Source of the DNA: Actinomycetota bacterium
GTDB taxonomy: Bacteria; Actinomycetota; Thermoleophilia; Gaiellales; Gaiellaceae
DNA length: 64,000 nt
NCBI GenBank assembly: GCA_003162055.1
Contig: PMNA01000005.1
Coordinates: 1-64,000 of the forward strand
Reading direction: 5' to 3'
Below the pieces are notes generated by a model. It was not told where the DNA came from and made no database searches. It saw only the letters and a list, made by a program, of their open reading frames with translations. Positions 31,981-40,177 of the stretch are shown here, one piece after another (within the stretch, counting starts at the first letter, position 1; every line of letters starts with the position of its first letter). The position numbers and the translations under genes are program-made.

Positions 31981-32351
31981 CTTCAAGGACGACGAGTTCT
32001 CCCCGACGAGCGTGTACTAAAGTAGTTGTTCGATCCTGGCCCCGGTGTCGGCCTGCCCGTACGGTGCGCGTACGGGCGTGTCTTCGAAGGCCGCTCCGCT
32101 AGAGGCTCCGCGAACTCTCGGACGCGTCGTCACGCGGTAGCCGACTTAGTGTTGACGCCGACGCGATCGGTGACGTTCGAGCCGCTGTTCGTCCTCGGTC
32201 TGGTCCACGCGTCTTTCATCGTTGCGCTCACGCACCGTGACGACCTGGGCGGGAGCTTCTGAAGGGCGAGCATCTGGGTCGGACTGAGCCCACCGCCGAT
32301 GATCAGGCGTCTGCGCGAGTTGAGTTGATTGAAGCGGGATCATCATTCTCC
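31981..32351. other. Intergenic stretch with hairpin
   Basis: About 370 bases with no supported gene between convergent genes. A perfect 9-bp hairpin lies at 32055-32077. Confidence 0.45.
32055..32077 (+). terminator. Hairpin downstream of the secreted protein gene
   Basis: GCCCGTACG (32055-32063) pairs with CGTACGGGC (32069-32077) around a 5-base loop, 75 bases past the stop of the 30895-31980 gene. It may terminate transcription, but no long U-run follows. Confidence 0.4.
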
Positions 32352-33134
32352 TCAGAGCGTGTGCATGATTCGAGGTTCGGGACGTGCGACCCACGTGAAA
32401 CCGATATCGGCCAGAATCGTGGCGACCTGAAGAGGATAGCCACAGCCTGGTACCCCAGCGTGGAACGTCGTGTAGCCGATCGTCGTTTCGAGGATGTACT
32501 CGCAGAAATTGACGGCGTCCTGAACCGGCATACCGTCGTAAACCACGGGAGTCTCTAGACCGTCGAATATCTTCTTCTGGTCTTCTTCGCCGATACCAGC
32601 CTCCGTGAGACGCTCAATAAGACGAGGGTCGAAGCCTTTGTAGAGGCGAGTGAACGCGATATCGATCCCACGCCAGCTCGCACCAAACACTTGAGCCGGT
32701 CTGGGAGCGAAAGGTGCGGTGTCCCGCGGGAGCAAGAATTCGAACTCTTCCGGAAAGGGCTCGCGATGGGAGTAACCTGCGATGTAGAAGCCGAGCGGGG
32801 GACGCCCTTCGGTTTCCACACTCTCGAAGGCTCCTTCGTACAGGGGAGTGACGAATTCGTACAGGCCTTGCGCGACTTCACCGACCTTCAGACGACCAAC
32901 AGGTTGAGACGAACAGAAGTCGAGCACCACGCCCTCGATGGAGCGCTGACCCACGTTTCCTAATCCGTAGCACGCAACCCCAATCGGACGATCCTTGATC
33001 TGGAAGAGCTTACGGGCGTTGCTGTACGCCTTCAGGAATTGAGGACCTTCAGGCGTGTTCTGGGAGATCTGCGTCATGCTGTCCGTGCCGAGAATGAGAC
33101 CGTCACGGACTTTGACGCTCGCAACAATGGTCAT
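32352..33134 (-). CDS. Orphan proteasome-beta-like Ntn hydrolase
   Basis: From the ATG at 33134 the 260-residue product begins MTIVASVKVRDGLILGTDSM. After Met removal the N-terminal residue is Thr1, with Asp17 in GTDS and a Lys at about 41 in NARKLFQI, followed by RPIGVACYGLGNVGQRSIEG. This is the catalytic layout of proteasome beta/HslV-type Ntn hydrolases. The expected neighbours (alpha subunit, ATPase, Pup ligase, or HslU) are absent here. The longer frame to 33251 would hide the nucleophile and was rejected. It could be a self-activating peptidase of the orphan proteasome-like type. Substrate is unknown. Confidence 0.72.
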   Translation of the reverse strand: MTIVASVKVRDGLILGTDSMTQISQNTPEGPQFLKAYSNARKLFQIKDRPIGVACYGLGNVGQRSIEGVVLDFCSSQPVGRLKVGEVAQGLYEFVTPLYEGAFESVETEGRPPLGFYIAGYSHREPFPEEFEFLLPRDTAPFAPRPAQVFGASWRGIDIAFTRLYKGFDPRLIERLTEAGIGEEDQKKIFDGLETPVVYDGMPVQDAVNFCEYILETTIGYTTFHAGVPGCGYPLQVATILADIGFTWVARPEPRIMHTL

Positions 33135-33731
33135 GCTGTGATGACCATAAATGACCTCGAGGGCGATTACCACTTCGAGCGCCGCACTGGGGAGGTATGA
33201 CCACGTTTCGATTGGGCACAAAACCCATTCCAGTGCCCGAATCGCCTCCAATCGCCCGGAAATGGCGGGTATCTGCGACCGAGGACAGAGCAGACCGAGA
33301 GCGTAGGTTTCCGCGTAGCCATGCGGTTTCCGACGCTCTCCGAGCCGCTCTCACGACCCGCCTTACAAGCAGGAGGTCGGTGGTTCGAATCCGCGTGTCG
33401 CGCCTAGGAAAAAAGAGCGCGGTCGAACGCAGGGTTTGCTACCCGTTGTTGCCCCGTCTGTTGCCCCTTCGCTACGCAGAGTCCTCGCAGGGAGAGAAGC
33501 GACCGGCTTACTCACCGCGCTTTGCAGGTACTTCTGAGATGGGCCGTACCTTGCACAATGCGAACCGGGTGCTCATCAGCTTCGAGCCTCTGCCGGTGAC
33601 AGAAGTCCAAGGTTTTGCCCGATCTAGAACCTGACGTTGACGAGTATCCGTGAGGGGATTAGGTTCCGCTTAGCATCGGTAGCCCTCTGCGTGCGCCTAT
33701 TTGGGCGGCCCTCCGAGAAAGCGAGAAACTC
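33135..33731. other. Intergenic region with tRNA remnant
   Basis: About 600 bases with no convincing gene. A tRNA-like 3' half lies at 33363-33403 (listed separately). After it comes a stretch with TTGTTGCCCC and TGTTGCCCC repeats near 33440-33470, and the leader of the collagen-like gene. Confidence 0.45.
33363..33403 (+). mobile_element. tRNA-Val-like 3' remnant (possible attachment scar)
   Basis: TTACAAGCAGGAGGTCGG, then TGGTTCGAATCCGCG and TGTCGCGCC, reads like the anticodon-loop to acceptor half of a tRNA-Val(TAC) with an intact GGTTCGAATCC T-arm. The upstream sequence does not form a D-arm or matching acceptor strand, so it is incomplete. Such 3' halves are left by integrases that use tRNA genes as targets. 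No integrase lies immediately beside it. Confidence 0.5.
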
Positions 33732-34487
33732 ATGAAACTCAAGTTTCGGCGACCATCGCCGGCGATGGTCGTAGCCTGCCTGACGCTGTTCGTGGCGTCG
33801 ACGGGAACGAGCATTGCCGCGAGCCACTACCTGATCACCTCGACCAAGCAGATCAAGCCGAGCGTGCTCAAGCAACTCAAAGGCGCCAGGGGACCGCGGG
33901 GCGCCACCGGAGCTACCGGCTCACAGGGTGCTCAAGGACTGAAGGGCGACACCGGCTTGCAAGGTTCGAAAGGAGACACCGGAACGACCGGCCCTCAGGG
34001 GCTGAAGGGTGATACCGGAGCTAGCGGTGCCACAGGTGAGACGGGGCCGCAGGGACCGAGCGGTGTAGTCACCACCGTGACTTTCGTAGGCTCCATCGAC
34101 GAGATCCCCGGAGACTCCGGGCTCGTCTTCGCCGGTCCTACGGCCACTGTCACCACCACAGCCGATCAGCGGCTCACCGGCGCCGCCGAGGCGCCGCTTT
34201 ATTCGGGAGATTCCACGGCCGCGAGTTTCTACTACGCTCTCTGCTATCAGTCGCACGGCGGGGGAGGCCTACTCACCAGCTTCGCCCCCACAGGCTCACT
34301 CGGCTATGCCTTCCCGCTCTACCCGACAAATCCGGCGACCCTGCCGGGCCCGACGGTGTTTACCGCGACGGCATCCGTTGTTCCAGGTGCGGGAACCTGG
34401 AACGTAGGCTTCTGTGTTTACAACATGTTCAGTCAGAAGATCGAGAGCGACAGCGTGGTGAACGGCTGGGTGCAGGTCACGAACTGA
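33732..34487 (+). CDS. Collagen-like secreted/surface protein
   Basis: The 251-residue product starts MKLKFRRPSPAMVVACLTLF, an export leader common in Thermoleophilia collagen-like proteins, followed by a short linker (ITSTKQIKPSVLKQLK) and a Gly-x-y collagen repeat (about residues 52-114: GARGPRGATGATG, GLKGDTG, GETGPQGPSG). The C-terminal about 135 residues form a globular beta domain with two cysteines. Collagen-like stretches trimerise and act as stalks, so a surface adhesin-like role is inferred. The ATG at 33732 was used. A strong hairpin follows the stop. Confidence 0.85.
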   Translation: MKLKFRRPSPAMVVACLTLFVASTGTSIAASHYLITSTKQIKPSVLKQLKGARGPRGATGATGSQGAQGLKGDTGLQGSKGDTGTTGPQGLKGDTGASGATGETGPQGPSGVVTTVTFVGSIDEIPGDSGLVFAGPTATVTTTADQRLTGAAEAPLYSGDSTAASFYYALCYQSHGGGGLLTSFAPTGSLGYAFPLYPTNPATLPGPTVFTATASVVPGAGTWNVGFCVYNMFSQKIESDSVVNGWVQVTN

Positions 34488-34494
34488 TCGCTCA

Positions 34495-34542
34495 GCGCGA
34501 AGCGGGCGCCTTTTCTACATCTGGAGGGCGCCTGTTTCGCGC
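34495..34542 (+). terminator. Long terminator hairpin after the collagen-like gene
   Basis: GCGCGAAGCGGGCGCC (34495-34510) pairs with GGCGCCTGTTTCGCGC (34527-34542), 16 pairs including two G-U, around a 16-base loop. It starts 7 bases after the stop at 34487. Confidence 0.65.
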
Positions 34543-34565
34543 TTGGCGTCCAGCGCGGCCACGAG

Positions 34566-34597
34566 ATGGGCCGTGCAGGAATCGAACCTGCGACCTT
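34566..34597 (-). mobile_element. Diverged copy of the tRNA-Lys 3' end (att-like)
   Basis: On the minus strand this reads AAGGTCGCAGG, TTCGATT, CCTGCACGGCCCAT, i.e. the T-arm and acceptor 3' strand of a tRNA-Lys. It differs from the 3' end of the intact tRNA-Lys at 35989-36060 at three of 32 positions, two of which compensate in the T-stem. The rest of a tRNA is missing. With the intact tRNA it brackets the integrase gene, as expected for attachment-site duplicates. Confidence 0.65.
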
Positions 34598-34687
34598 CTA
34601 TTCGCGCTGCACTACCTCAAAGCAGCTGTCGTGGTAGAACCTCTTCTGTCGCGAATCATTGCCCCGCAGCGCTTACAAACGCGCCCG

Positions 34688-35887
34688 CTAAAGCGGGAAC
34701 ACGCCGGCGAGCTTCTCGGCCTGCGACTTCTCCGCCGTCCGCGCCCAGGAGCCGTACGTGTCTACCGTGAGCGTGATCGACGAGTGTCCGAGCTGCCGTT
34801 GCACCCACACGATCTCGGCGCCGCCCTCTAGCGCGATGCGGGCGAAGGAGTGTCGGAACGAGTGGAAGTCGCGCTTGCGGCCGCGCTCGCCCATGCGCGG
34901 GATGCCGGCCCGTTTGAGCGCCGGGTAGAGCACCTGCCGGGTCACGTAGCTCGAGCTCAGGTGGCCGCCCTGCTCGCGTTCGAACACGAGCCCATCGTCG
35001 CCGCTCTCGGCGTACCAGCGCTCGAGCAGCGCCGCCGCTTGTGGCGTCAGGTCGACGGTGCGGGGTTCGTTCGACTTGGTCGTTTGTTCGCCGATCCCGT
35101 CGACGAACGTGCGGGCGACATGCAGCTCGCGGTTGAGCAGGTCGACGTCCGTCCAGCGGAGCGCCGCCAGCTCGCCGGAGCGCAGCCCGGTCGCGACCGC
35201 GGTCTTGCAGAGCGCGAGCATAACCGGCCGACAGGCGAGCTCCGGCCAGAGGCGAGCGAGCTCGTCGTCGGTGTAGTAGACGGGCCGGCTCTTCGCGACC
35301 TTCGGCCGCGCCGTCTTGTGCAGCAGCCGGACCGGATTCTCGTGCGCGTAGCCCTCGCTGATCGCCGCCTGCAGGCAGGCGCCGAGCTGGCGCAGGTGCT
35401 TCGCCAAGGTCGCGGGCGAAACCTCCGGCGGCGGTCCGTCCTCGGGCCGCCTTTTGCGCGAGCGGCGCTTGCGGTTGTCGGCGCGGATCAGGTCGAGGAA
35501 GTGGCGCACGTCTGTCGCGGTCAGGTCGCGCACCTTCGCCCGGCCGAACGCGTGCTTGGCGTACGCGATCGTCGAGCTGTAGGAGCGGACACTGTTTGCC
35601 TTCCCCGTGAACGACTCGAGCCACTGGTCCGCCCACTTGTCGAAGGGGATGTCCTCGAGCACTCGGTAGGTGCGTCGGGCGATGTCGCCGCGGCGCGCGT
35701 CGAGCGCCCGCTCGGCCTCTTTTCGGTTGTGGCCGACCGGCTCGCGGATCAGTCGGCCGCTGCTGCGAAGGACGACGTGATAGAGCGGCGTACAGGTGCA
35801 GCCCTGCTGCTTGGTCGCCTCGGCGAACGTCGTCCAGGGACGCTTCAGCCGGCAGCTGCGGGAGTGGCGGGCTTGGAGACTGGCCAT
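34688..35887 (-). CDS. int: Tyrosine recombinase/phage-type integrase
   Basis: The 399-residue product is a tyrosine integrase. An N-terminal arm-binding region (about 1-75) and a core-binding SAM-like domain (about 80-190, with WADQWLESFTGKANSVRSY) precede the catalytic domain with Arg236 (ATGLRSGELAALRW), His342-x-x-Arg345 (FHSFRHSF), His368 (QLGHSSITLT) and nucleophile Tyr378 (VDTYGS). All catalytic residues are present. It lies 101 bases from the 3' end of the intact tRNA-Lys, with a diverged tRNA 3' copy on its other side. The ATG at 35887 was used; GTG at 35890 is adjacent. No excisionase is next to it. Confidence 0.93.
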   Translation of the reverse strand: MASLQARHSRSCRLKRPWTTFAEATKQQGCTCTPLYHVVLRSSGRLIREPVGHNRKEAERALDARRGDIARRTYRVLEDIPFDKWADQWLESFTGKANSVRSYSSTIAYAKHAFGRAKVRDLTATDVRHFLDLIRADNRKRRSRKRRPEDGPPPEVSPATLAKHLRQLGACLQAAISEGYAHENPVRLLHKTARPKVAKSRPVYYTDDELARLWPELACRPVMLALCKTAVATGLRSGELAALRWTDVDLLNRELHVARTFVDGIGEQTTKSNEPRTVDLTPQAAALLERWYAESGDDGLVFEREQGGHLSSSYVTRQVLYPALKRAGIPRMGERGRKRDFHSFRHSFARIALEGGAEIVWVQRQLGHSSITLTVDTYGSWARTAEKSQAEKLAGVFPL

Positions 35888-35988
35888 CACGGAGAACCTG
35901 AGCCAAGTGTACGTCCCCTGGTACGCACACGCCAGTTTTAGCGCAACCGCTGAAACAAAAGAGCCGCTGTTTGCGGCTCTTTCAAGAT

Positions 35989-36060
35989 GGGCCGTACAGG
36001 ATTCGAACCTGTGACCTTGGGATTAAAAGTCCCCTGCTCTACCAACTGAGCTAACGGCCC
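35989..36060 (-). tRNA. tRNA-Lys(TTT)
   Basis: The minus strand reads GGGCCGTTAGCTCAGTTGG, then TAGAGCAGGGGACTTTTAAT, and T-arm ACAGGTTCGAATCCTGT with acceptor ACGGCCC. The seven-base acceptor stem GGGCCGT/ACGGCCC pairs fully and the anticodon loop CTTTTAA has anticodon TTT. CCA is not encoded. One outer anticodon-stem pair is G-A. The integrase lies past its 3' end, so this gene is the probable attachment site, restored by the element. Confidence 0.93.
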
Positions 36061-36154
36061 GCGCCCGGCCTAGCCTGACCGTTTCGAGTATACGGGTGGT
36101 GTGAATGCCTTTCGGCTGTTAGGGGGACGCCCGTAGCACGAAGGCTAGTGAGAA

Positions 36155-36173
36155 GGGGGAGCTACGACCCCCC
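36155..36173 (-). terminator. Hairpin downstream of the DipZ-like gene
   Basis: GGGGG (36155-36159) pairs with CCCCC (36168-36172) around an 8-base loop, just after the stop of the minus-strand gene at 36186. Confidence 0.4.
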
Positions 36174-36185
36174 TGGAGCGATGCG

Positions 36186-37835
36186 CTAACCGAAGGTGAA
36201 GCTGAAGGCCTCGACGCCCGGCGAGAAGCGCAACTCGAGCAGCCCGTCGCGCGGTTTGCTCGATTGGAGGACTGTGTAGAGGCGGTCGGATTTGACGCCG
36301 ATCGAGCCGAGCGGCCGACCGTTCAGCAGCGTCGTGACTCGCCCTCTTCCGCCGAGCACGATATAGACGTCGCGCGCCTGGAAGTGAAGCTTCAGGCGCG
36401 CGCCGGCGCCCGCGCGAGCCGTTTGCCCCGAGAGGGCCCAATGCCCGCCGAAAGAGATCGAGTCCGGCGGCACCGTGGTGGCGAGCTTGTACTCGGCCGC
36501 CTTCCCCCTGGCGACCGGCGAGCCGACGTAGCGACCGGGATCTATCCGATCGGGGCCGAGATAGGTCTCCGGCGTGGTCGCCCCGGTCGGGGTCACGTCG
36601 GGGATAGATGCGGCCGCGCCGCTGATACCGAGCAGGGCCCGGATATCGGCCTCGGTTTTCGCGTAGTCGCCTTCGCCGAAGTGAACGCTCCGAATCTGTC
36701 CGGTCTTGTCGACGAGGTAGTCGGCGGGCCAGTACTGGTTCGAGTACGCGCTCCAGGTCGAGTAGTTGTTGTCGAGCGCCACCGGCCAGGTCACGCCCAA
36801 CCTGCGAACGGCGTCGCGAACGTTCGAGAGGACGTGCTCGAAGGCGAACTCCGGCGTGTGCACGCCGACGATCGTGAAGCCGTCCCGATGATAGGCGGTG
36901 TACCAGGCGCGTAGGTGCGGCAGCGTGCGCAGGCAATTGATGCACGAGTAAGTCCAGAAATCGACCAGCACGACGTGGCCGCGCAGACGGGGTAGCGAGA
37001 CGGGTTTGTTCTGCGTCGTATTGAGCCAGTCCGCGATCCCTTGGAAGTCGGGGGCGGTTCCGATGTCGGGAAGATTGACACCCGCCTGCTTCGTGTGCCC
37101 GGCCTTTGGAAGCGTGCCGCCGCCGCGCAGCTGCGCGAGCCGACGCGACGCGAAGCTGGACTGCTCCGTGTGGCGCTGAAGCGCGCTCGTATACGAGCCC
37201 AGGTCTGTCTGCAACGTCTGGTCGAGGTTGAACACGATCGCGAACGCGGACGCGGCCATGACCAGCCCGAGCACGGGGCGGAACCAGCGCGTGCTTGCGC
37301 GCAGGCGCCGCGACACTCGCTGCCCGCCGATCGCAACCAGCAGCAGCACCATGCCGGCGCCCAGCGCGTAGAAGAGCGTGAGAAATACGGTGTCCACTCC
37401 TACCCTGTGCTGCGCCGCAAGCACCGTCACGGTCGCCAGCACCGGGCCCGCGCAGGGCACGAAGACAAGACCCAGGCTGGCACCGAGCAGGAAGCCGCCG
37501 CCCAGGTCACCGCCGCGGCGCCGGCTGAGGCGCGAGAGTGGCGCCTCGATCAGCATTCCGAGTCGGGGCACCAGCAGCGACGCCGCGACTACAAACAGCA
37601 GCGCCACGGCGATGTTGCGGAGCAGGTCCTGAGACAGTCCCAGCGCCGAGAGCAACGCCGTCGCCGTGAGCGTGAAGACGGTGAAGCTTGCGACGAGGCC
37701 GACGATGATCGCGTACGGCCGCCGCTGGCCACCGGCCGCTCCACCGGCCAGCACGATCGGAAGCACCGGCAACACGCAGGGCGAGACAGCGGTGATGACT
37801 CCCGCGACGAACCCGATCAGAAGAAGTAGAACCAC
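36186..37835 (-). CDS. DipZ-type CcdA-thioredoxin fusion protein
   Basis: The 549-residue product combines a CcdA/DsbD transmembrane domain (about 1-205, six helices, with redox Cys20 in SPCVLP and Cys128 in VPCAGPV) with a periplasmic/extracytoplasmic thioredoxin-like domain (about 255-405) carrying CINC (Cys298/Cys301) and a C-terminal beta domain (about 420-549) like that of mycobacterial DipZ. It moves electrons from the cytoplasm to exported proteins for disulfide reduction or cytochrome c maturation. The ATG at 37835 begins directly with the first helix. It is divergent from the subtilisin gene. Confidence 0.88.
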   Translation of the reverse strand: MVLLLLIGFVAGVITAVSPCVLPVLPIVLAGGAAGGQRRPYAIIVGLVASFTVFTLTATALLSALGLSQDLLRNIAVALLFVVAASLLVPRLGMLIEAPLSRLSRRRGGDLGGGFLLGASLGLVFVPCAGPVLATVTVLAAQHRVGVDTVFLTLFYALGAGMVLLLVAIGGQRVSRRLRASTRWFRPVLGLVMAASAFAIVFNLDQTLQTDLGSYTSALQRHTEQSSFASRRLAQLRGGGTLPKAGHTKQAGVNLPDIGTAPDFQGIADWLNTTQNKPVSLPRLRGHVVLVDFWTYSCINCLRTLPHLRAWYTAYHRDGFTIVGVHTPEFAFEHVLSNVRDAVRRLGVTWPVALDNNYSTWSAYSNQYWPADYLVDKTGQIRSVHFGEGDYAKTEADIRALLGISGAAASIPDVTPTGATTPETYLGPDRIDPGRYVGSPVARGKAAEYKLATTVPPDSISFGGHWALSGQTARAGAGARLKLHFQARDVYIVLGGRGRVTTLLNGRPLGSIGVKSDRLYTVLQSSKPRDGLLELRFSPGVEAFSFTFG

Positions 37836-38063
37836 CGATATTCAAACGACGCAGAGCGCTCTGCCATTTCACGATTCCCGGGAAAGGCGGGACCTAGCCC
37901 ACCTCTCGCATGGCACGCGACTCGCTGTCTGTGCTGCGCCGGCTCTCTGAAGAGCGAGCTAAACCCTGGATGAGAATCTGCGCGCGGGGTAGTTATTCAC
38001 TCAAACAGGGCTAACTCGGGCCTGAAGCCCTACCGATAGCTAGATCGAGTGATGCCTGCAGCC
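37836..38063. promoter_or_regulatory. Divergent promoter region
   Basis: About 230 bases between the DipZ-like gene and the subtilisin gene, presumably with promoters for both. No clear operator was recognised. Confidence 0.4.
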
Positions 38064-40064
38064 ATGCAGAGAAAGCTGTTCCTCCTCGTTTCCCTGGCGC
38101 TTGTCGCGCCCTTTGCGCTGCCCCAGACCGCCGCGGCGGCGAAGACGGCGCGCATCCTCGTTCACTTCGGTAAGCACACCGGCGCAGCCAGGCAAGAGGC
38201 GTTGATCGGGCGCGTCGACGGGCACCGGCTGGCGACCGTGCACCGGCTCGGGACGGCGGTGGTGCGCGTGCCGGCCGCCGAGAAGCGGCGGGCGTTGGCG
38301 CTACTCAGGCGCCAACCCGGCGTCAGCTACGCCGAGGTGGACGGAATCGTCCACGCCTCTGCCCTGGCGATCAACGATCCGGATTCCCTCTTCGGCTCCT
38401 CGCCGATCTGGCCGCTTGCCAATCCGCTCTTCCCGGATGCCTGGGACCTCACGACCGGCGACTCGAGCGTGATCGTGGCCGTTGTCGACAGCGGCGTCCA
38501 GTCGGGCCATCCCGACCTGGGAACGCTCACCGCCGGCTACGACTACGTCAACGGCGACAGCGACCCGGCCGACGACAACGGGCACGGCACGTCCGTAGCG
38601 GGAATCATCGCGGCGCAGGGAAACAACGGCATCGGCATCGCGGGGGTCTGCTGGAAGTGCGAGATCATGCCGGTGAAGGTGCTCGACTATTCCGGTTCCG
38701 GCACCGACAGCTGGGTCGCATCCGGCATCACCTGGGCGGTCGATCACGGCGCCGACGTGATCAATATGTCGCTCGGCGGTCCGGATCCGTCGACGACGCT
38801 ACAAGACGCGGTCGATTACGCCCTGGCAAACGGCGTGGTCGTGGTCGCCGCGGCGGGGAACGATGGTGTGACTGCGCTCAACTACCCGGCCGCCTACAGC
38901 GGCGTGATCTCGGTTGGAGCTGTCGACGCGAGCAACACCAGATATCCGTGGTCGAATTACGGCTCCTGGGTTCAGGTCGACGCGCCCGGTTGCACGAATT
39001 CGACCACGATAGGAAGCGCTTATGGGAGTTTCTGCGGGACTTCAGCCGCCACCCCCTTTGTCGCCGGTCTCGCCGGGCTGGCCCGTTCCTTCAACCTCGC
39101 GGCCAGCTCCTCGAGCGTGACTTCGGCGATCGAAGGCAGCACTCAAACGCTCGCGTCCGGAAATTCCGTTCATGGCTTGATCGACGCCCAGGCCACGCTC
39201 GCGAGCGTGGCGCCCGCGTCGGCGGGCCCGGTTGCATCCTTCACCCCCAGCGCCGTCTCGGGCACGGCGCCGCTCACGGTCGTTTTCACCAACACCTCGG
39301 CGAACGCGACCTCCTACGCCTGGTCATTCGGAGACGGGACGAGCTCGACGGCCACCTCGCCCACTCACACCTTTGCGGCGGCGGGCAGCTACAACGTCAC
39401 GCTAGTGGCGAGCGACGGATCGAACAGTCGGCTCGAGAACGCGATCATCACCGTCGCTGCGCCCAAGCCCGTGATTTCCTTCACCGCGAGCAAGAACTCC
39501 GGCCGCGCGCCTCTCAGCGTGAGCTTCAGCAGCAAGTCGAGCAACACAACTTCCTACCTCTGGTCGTTTGGCGACGACAGCGCCGGCTCGAGCGACGCGT
39601 CGCCCACTCACACCTTCGAATATGCGGGAACGTTCACCGTCACGCTGACCGCCACCGGCCCGGGCGGCACGGCGACGGCGACGAGGACGATCGAGGTCTC
39701 CAAGCCGCTGCCCGACCTCGCGCTGAGCCTGTCCAGAAAGACGAGCAAGCTACAAAGCGGGTATCGCCTCAGCTCGTTTGTCGCCAGGCTCAAGAACCGC
39801 GGCGGAGCGGCCGACGGCCGCGTGACGGTCACGATCAGGCTGCCCGGCGGAGCGAGTTTTTCGAGCGTCTCGAGCCGCGGCCGCAAGTGCGCATGGACAC
39901 GGAGCCGAGCCGTCTGCTCCTTCGGGACGCTTGCGGCGGGGAAGAGCGCGAAGCTCTCGTTCGTCGCCAGAGTCACCAGGAGGGCGAGTGTGAAGGCCAC
40001 CGCCGCGGGGCGGGGAACCGAAACCTCGCTCGCGAACAACGTCGCGCGCGCCAAGACTCGCTAG
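38064..40064 (+). CDS. Secreted subtilisin-like protease with PKD domains
   Basis: The 666-residue product (start ATG 38064) has a signal peptide (KLFLLVSLALVAPFALPQTAAA), an I9-like propeptide (about 27-100, ARILVHFGKH), and an S8 catalytic domain with Asp142 (AVVDSGV), His174 (NGHGTSVAG) and Ser327 (GTSAATPFVAG). Two PKD domains follow (about 386-465 and 468-548; each with YAWSFGDG or YLWSFGDD), then a DUF11-like C-terminal beta domain. It is an exported serine protease, probably self-processed, with PKD modules for polymer or wall binding. GTG 38049 and ATG 38052 are alternative starts. All catalytic residues are intact. Confidence 0.92.
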   Translation: MQRKLFLLVSLALVAPFALPQTAAAAKTARILVHFGKHTGAARQEALIGRVDGHRLATVHRLGTAVVRVPAAEKRRALALLRRQPGVSYAEVDGIVHASALAINDPDSLFGSSPIWPLANPLFPDAWDLTTGDSSVIVAVVDSGVQSGHPDLGTLTAGYDYVNGDSDPADDNGHGTSVAGIIAAQGNNGIGIAGVCWKCEIMPVKVLDYSGSGTDSWVASGITWAVDHGADVINMSLGGPDPSTTLQDAVDYALANGVVVVAAAGNDGVTALNYPAAYSGVISVGAVDASNTRYPWSNYGSWVQVDAPGCTNSTTIGSAYGSFCGTSAATPFVAGLAGLARSFNLAASSSSVTSAIEGSTQTLASGNSVHGLIDAQATLASVAPASAGPVASFTPSAVSGTAPLTVVFTNTSANATSYAWSFGDGTSSTATSPTHTFAAAGSYNVTLVASDGSNSRLENAIITVAAPKPVISFTASKNSGRAPLSVSFSSKSSNTTSYLWSFGDDSAGSSDASPTHTFEYAGTFTVTLTATGPGGTATATRTIEVSKPLPDLALSLSRKTSKLQSGYRLSSFVARLKNRGGAADGRVTVTIRLPGGASFSSVSSRGRKCAWTRSRAVCSFGTLAAGKSAKLSFVARVTRRASVKATAAGRGTETSLANNVARAKTR

Positions 40065-40137
40065 CGACGCCACGTCGGCGCAGCAACGGGCCGGGCGTGC
40101 GCTGTTCGCGTTCTCAACAATCGATAGTAGCTATGAT

Positions 40138-40166
40138 TTGACAGCGACTACCAATTAGTAGTTACT
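40138..40166 (+). promoter_or_regulatory. Promoter with TetR-type operator for the MFS gene
   Basis: A -35 match TTGACA is at 40138-40143 and a -10-like GTTACT at 40161-40166, 17 bases apart. Between them the inverted repeat ACTAC-caatta-GTAGT (40147-40162) fits a TetR-family operator. The MFS start (40178) lies only about 12 bases after the -10, so the transcript would be nearly leaderless. The likely regulator is encoded by the second gene of the same operon. Confidence 0.65.
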
Positions 40167-40177
40167 AGCAGTAAGCG

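Noticed and set aside
33290-33405. Complete tRNA-Val gene
   Set aside because: Only the anticodon-to-acceptor half is recognisable; no D-arm or matching 5' acceptor strand can be formed upstream, so it was recorded as a remnant.
34850-35941. Plus-strand frame of 363 codons opposite the integrase
   Set aside because: The integrase on the minus strand has a complete catalytic set; the plus-strand frame is an antisense shadow.
38657-40141. Plus-strand frame of 494 codons overlapping the subtilisin gene
   Set aside because: It is Arg-rich and reads through the subtilisin coding region in another frame; the catalytic triad and PKD motifs are in the chosen frame.
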